Source: Ignavibacteriaceae bacterium (lineage in GTDB: Bacteria > Bacteroidota > Ignavibacteria > Ignavibacteriales > Ignavibacteriaceae). From it: 7,064 nt of DNA. A program made the translations under genes and the position numbers. The notes beneath the pieces were generated by a model. It was not told where the DNA came from. It did no database searches and saw nothing but the letters and a program-made list of their open reading frames with translations. Of the stretch, positions 5,074 through 7,064 are shown piece by piece (the stretch's first letter is position 1; the number at the start of each line of letters is the position of its first letter). The stretch covers positions 1 to 7,064 of the forward strand of contig JAPHUI010000091.1 of NCBI GenBank assembly GCA_026193755.1, given 5' to 3'.

Positions 5074-7064
5074 ATGAAAATATTTTATTACCTGCCATTC
5101 CTGCTTCTTTTGTTTTTCAGCTGCTCACAGAACCACTCACAAAAAATTCAGGATATTATTCAGCCGGTTAACCTTAAAGAAGGAATAGAAGAAGAAATTG
5201 TAATAAGCGATTTATTTTACGCGGAGAATTACAATCTTGCTTTTTCTCCGAATCCAAATGTAACGGTTAATTATGACTCTGCTAATAATATTTTAAAGAT
5301 TAAAGTGAATGATGGTTTTACAGGATTAGACTTGCTTGAATTTACTTTTGAAAACCAGAAATACGAAATACCTTTCAAGCTACAACCGAGGAAAAAATAT
5401 CACTTCACTTACAAACCGAAAGGCAAACCAAAACGAGTAAATCTATTCGGACAATTCAACAGCTGGGATCGCAACAGCCTTCCAATGAGTGATATAGAAG
5501 GTAAAGGAATTTACGAAATAAGCATTCCGCTTGATCCGGGCAGATATGAATACAAATTTTTTGTCGATGGTGCTGAGCTTATTGATCCGAAAAATCCGGT
5601 TAAAGTACCGAACGGTCTCGGAGATTTTAATTCTGTAATAATTATTGAACCGTCAAAAGAAGACAATATATATCTTCACTGTTTGAATTATCAGGCTGAA
5701 GACCAGGTAAAAAAATACAATTACTATTTTGAAGGAGCAGGACCATCAAGTATAAACGAGACAAACGTTGTTGCGCTTCTGGATAATCAGTTGGTCAATA
5801 TCAATCTCATCAAAGTTAATGAGAATAAAATATCTTTACTTTTTCCGGATGATCTGATTGAGGGTGAACGATTATTGAGAGTGGCTGTTCGCACAGGAGA
5901 TAAGTTTACTAATATTCAATCAACACGTATTATTGATGGCAAACCGGTTGACAACAATTCCCCTAAAAGCTGGCAGGATGCGATAATCTATTCAATGATG
6001 ATAGATCGTTTCAACGATGGTGATTCTACAAATGACAAGCCGATTGTTCACGATTCACTTTTTAAACAAGCAAATTATAACGGCGGTGATCTAAGGGGAA
6101 TCCTTGACAAAATTAATGATGGTTATTTTGACTCCCTGGGTGTGAACACCTTCTGGATTTCTCCTATAGTTGACAATACAGATAAAGCATACAGAGAATA
6201 TCCACCTCCACACAGATATTATACTGGGTATCATGGCTACTGGCCTGTTTCATTAGAGGGTGTTGAAGAACACTTTGGAGATATGAAGCTAGCCAAGGAA
6301 ATGATTAACAAAGCACATAATCATGGTATTAAAGTTTTACTTGATTACGTTGCTCATCACGTTCATGAAGAAAATCCTTTATGGAAAAATCATCGTGATT
6401 GGTTTGGTAAGCTCGATCTGCCGGACGGAAGAAAAAATTTGCGTCTCTGGGATGAATATCGCCTAACAACCTGGTTTGAACCATATATTCCTTCGTTTGA
6501 TTATGTTCATTCAAAAGAAGCTTTGAAAACTATGACTGATAACGCTGTCTGGTGGCTGGAAGAAACTCATGCTGATGGCTTCAGACACGATGCAGTGAAG
6601 CATGTTCCGAATAAGTTCTGGAGACTGCTGACAAAAAAAATAAAGGAGAGAATTGAAATACCGGAAGAGACAAAAGTTTATCAGATTGGTGAAACTTTCG
6701 GAGGGTTTGATCTTATAAGCTCTTATGTGAACAACGGTCAGCTTGATGCTCAATTTAACTTTAATCTTTACGATATTGCTATCCCCGTTTTTCTTAAAAA
6801 AGAAAATTCATTTGAGCTACTTGATTTACAAATGCAAAAAACTTTCCAGGTTTATGGTGTTAATCATTTAATGGGAAACCTTGCTGATAGTCATGATAAA
6901 ATCAGATATATGGCTATGGCAGATGGTGACTTGGAAATTAACGATGGAAAAGCCAGTGAATACGCCTGGAATAATCCGCCCGAAGTCGATCATGCTTCAA
7001 GCTACGAAAAATTAACGTTGTACCTCACATATATTTTAACAATTCCGGGTGTGCCGGTAATTTA
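5074..7064 (+). CDS. GH13 alpha-amylase-family lipoprotein with CBM48 domain (3' end cut by window edge)
   Basis: A predicted envelope-anchored glycoside hydrolase acting on alpha-glucans; 663 codons are visible and the frame runs off the right edge. Residues 1-17 are a lipoprotein signal peptide (MKIFYYLPFLLLLFFSC, Cys17), which supports this ATG although no Shine-Dalgarno is visible. Residues about 25-112 form a beta-rich region of unknown type. Residues about 119-188 form a CBM48/AMPK-type glycogen-binding domain (VNLFGQFNSWD with W131; RYEYKFFVDG). About 190-299 is another unassigned beta-rich stretch. The GH13 barrel starts near W300 (DAIIYSMMIDRFNDGD). Catalytic motifs are D506 (nucleophile, GFRHDAVKH), E540 (acid/base, QIGETFG) and D608 (LADSHD). 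Region I is DYVAHH, residues 424-429, with His where Asn is usual. The complete triad argues for an active enzyme. Exact activity (amylase, neopullulanase-like, or other) and the C-terminal domain are not determinable. It follows the GNAT gene by 105 bp. Confidence 0.93.
   Translation, partial: MKIFYYLPFLLLLFFSCSQNHSQKIQDIIQPVNLKEGIEEEIVISDLFYAENYNLAFSPNPNVTVNYDSANNILKIKVNDGFTGLDLLEFTFENQKYEIPFKLQPRKKYHFTYKPKGKPKRVNLFGQFNSWDRNSLPMSDIEGKGIYEISIPLDPGRYEYKFFVDGAELIDPKNPVKVPNGLGDFNSVIIIEPSKEDNIYLHCLNYQAEDQVKKYNYYFEGAGPSSINETNVVALLDNQLVNINLIKVNENKISLLFPDDLIEGERLLRVAVRTGDKFTNIQSTRIIDGKPVDNNSPKSWQDAIIYSMMIDRFNDGDSTNDKPIVHDSLFKQANYNGGDLRGILDKINDGYFDSLGVNTFWISPIVDNTDKAYREYPPPHRYYTGYHGYWPVSLEGVEEHFGDMKLAKEMINKAHNHGIKVLLDYVAHHVHEENPLWKNHRDWFGKLDLPDGRKNLRLWDEYRLTTWFEPYIPSFDYVHSKEALKTMTDNAVWWLEETHADGFRHDAVKHVPNKFWRLLTKKIKERIEIPEETKVYQIGETFGGFDLISSYVNNGQLDAQFNFNLYDIAIPVFLKKENSFELLDLQMQKTFQVYGVNHLMGNLADSHDKIRYMAMADGDLEINDGKASEYAWNNPPEVDHASSYEKLTLYLTYILTIPGVPVI

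Noticed and set aside
6329..6753. Two minus-strand open frames of 61 and 80 codons overlapping the amylase
   Set aside because: Both are antisense to the GH13 catalytic domain, whose motifs on the plus strand are unmistakable.
1..7064. CRISPR array, tRNA or rRNA genes, integrase or insertion-sequence genes
   Set aside because: None was seen: there are no regularly spaced direct repeats, no cloverleaf-like sequence and no transposase or recombinase motif on either strand.

Overview
The window looks like chromosomal DNA from an AT-rich, Gram-negative member of the Bacteroidota/Chlorobi/Ignavibacteria group. The evidence is a TonB-receptor-like outer-membrane barrel with a 'PMPERN...G.W' type C-terminus, two Cys-lipobox lipoproteins (one a GH13 amylase), a LytS/LytTR two-component pair and an HU protein with a long Lys-rich tail. 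An exact Bacteroidota-type -7 promoter element also lies before the amylase gene. GGAGG-like ribosome binding sites precede some genes (response regulator, HU, small lipoprotein) but not others (barrel, amylase). That mix fits Ignavibacteria-like lineages better than classical Bacteroidia. The assignment is inference, because no rRNA or other marker gene is present.

Layout: (1) 2-1400, plus strand: the 3' part of a LytS-type sensor histidine kinase, cut by the left edge, followed after 43 bp by its LytTR response regulator. (2) 1401-1501: the gap between convergent genes, largely filled by an 80-bp palindromic repeat element. (3) 1502-3433, minus strand: a 643-aa outer-membrane barrel with a TonB-receptor-type plug and no visible transport partners. 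(4) 3434-3665: a divergent intergenic region with a weak candidate promoter for HU. (5) 3666-3947: HU-family DNA-binding protein, followed by a clear intrinsic terminator at 3966-4001. (6) 4052-4968: a small lipoprotein with a carbohydrate-binding-module-like domain, overlapping a GNAT acetyltransferase by 4 bp (ATGA), so the two are probably translationally coupled. (7) 5074-7064: a large lipoprotein of the alpha-amylase (GH13) family with a CBM48/AMPK-type glycogen-binding domain, cut by the right edge. It is the longest coding region here but has no stop codon inside the window.

How the genes may work together: the kinase and regulator form one phosphorelay whose target genes cannot be read from this sequence. 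The amylase and the CBM-like lipoprotein both suggest glucan or carbohydrate handling in the envelope. No SusC/SusD pair or glycan transporter is visible, so this is not a recognisable polysaccharide-utilisation locus. I did not find a convincing undescribed multi-gene system. The points most worth a second look are the palindromic repeat, the altered conserved regions I and IV of the amylase, and the orphan barrel protein.
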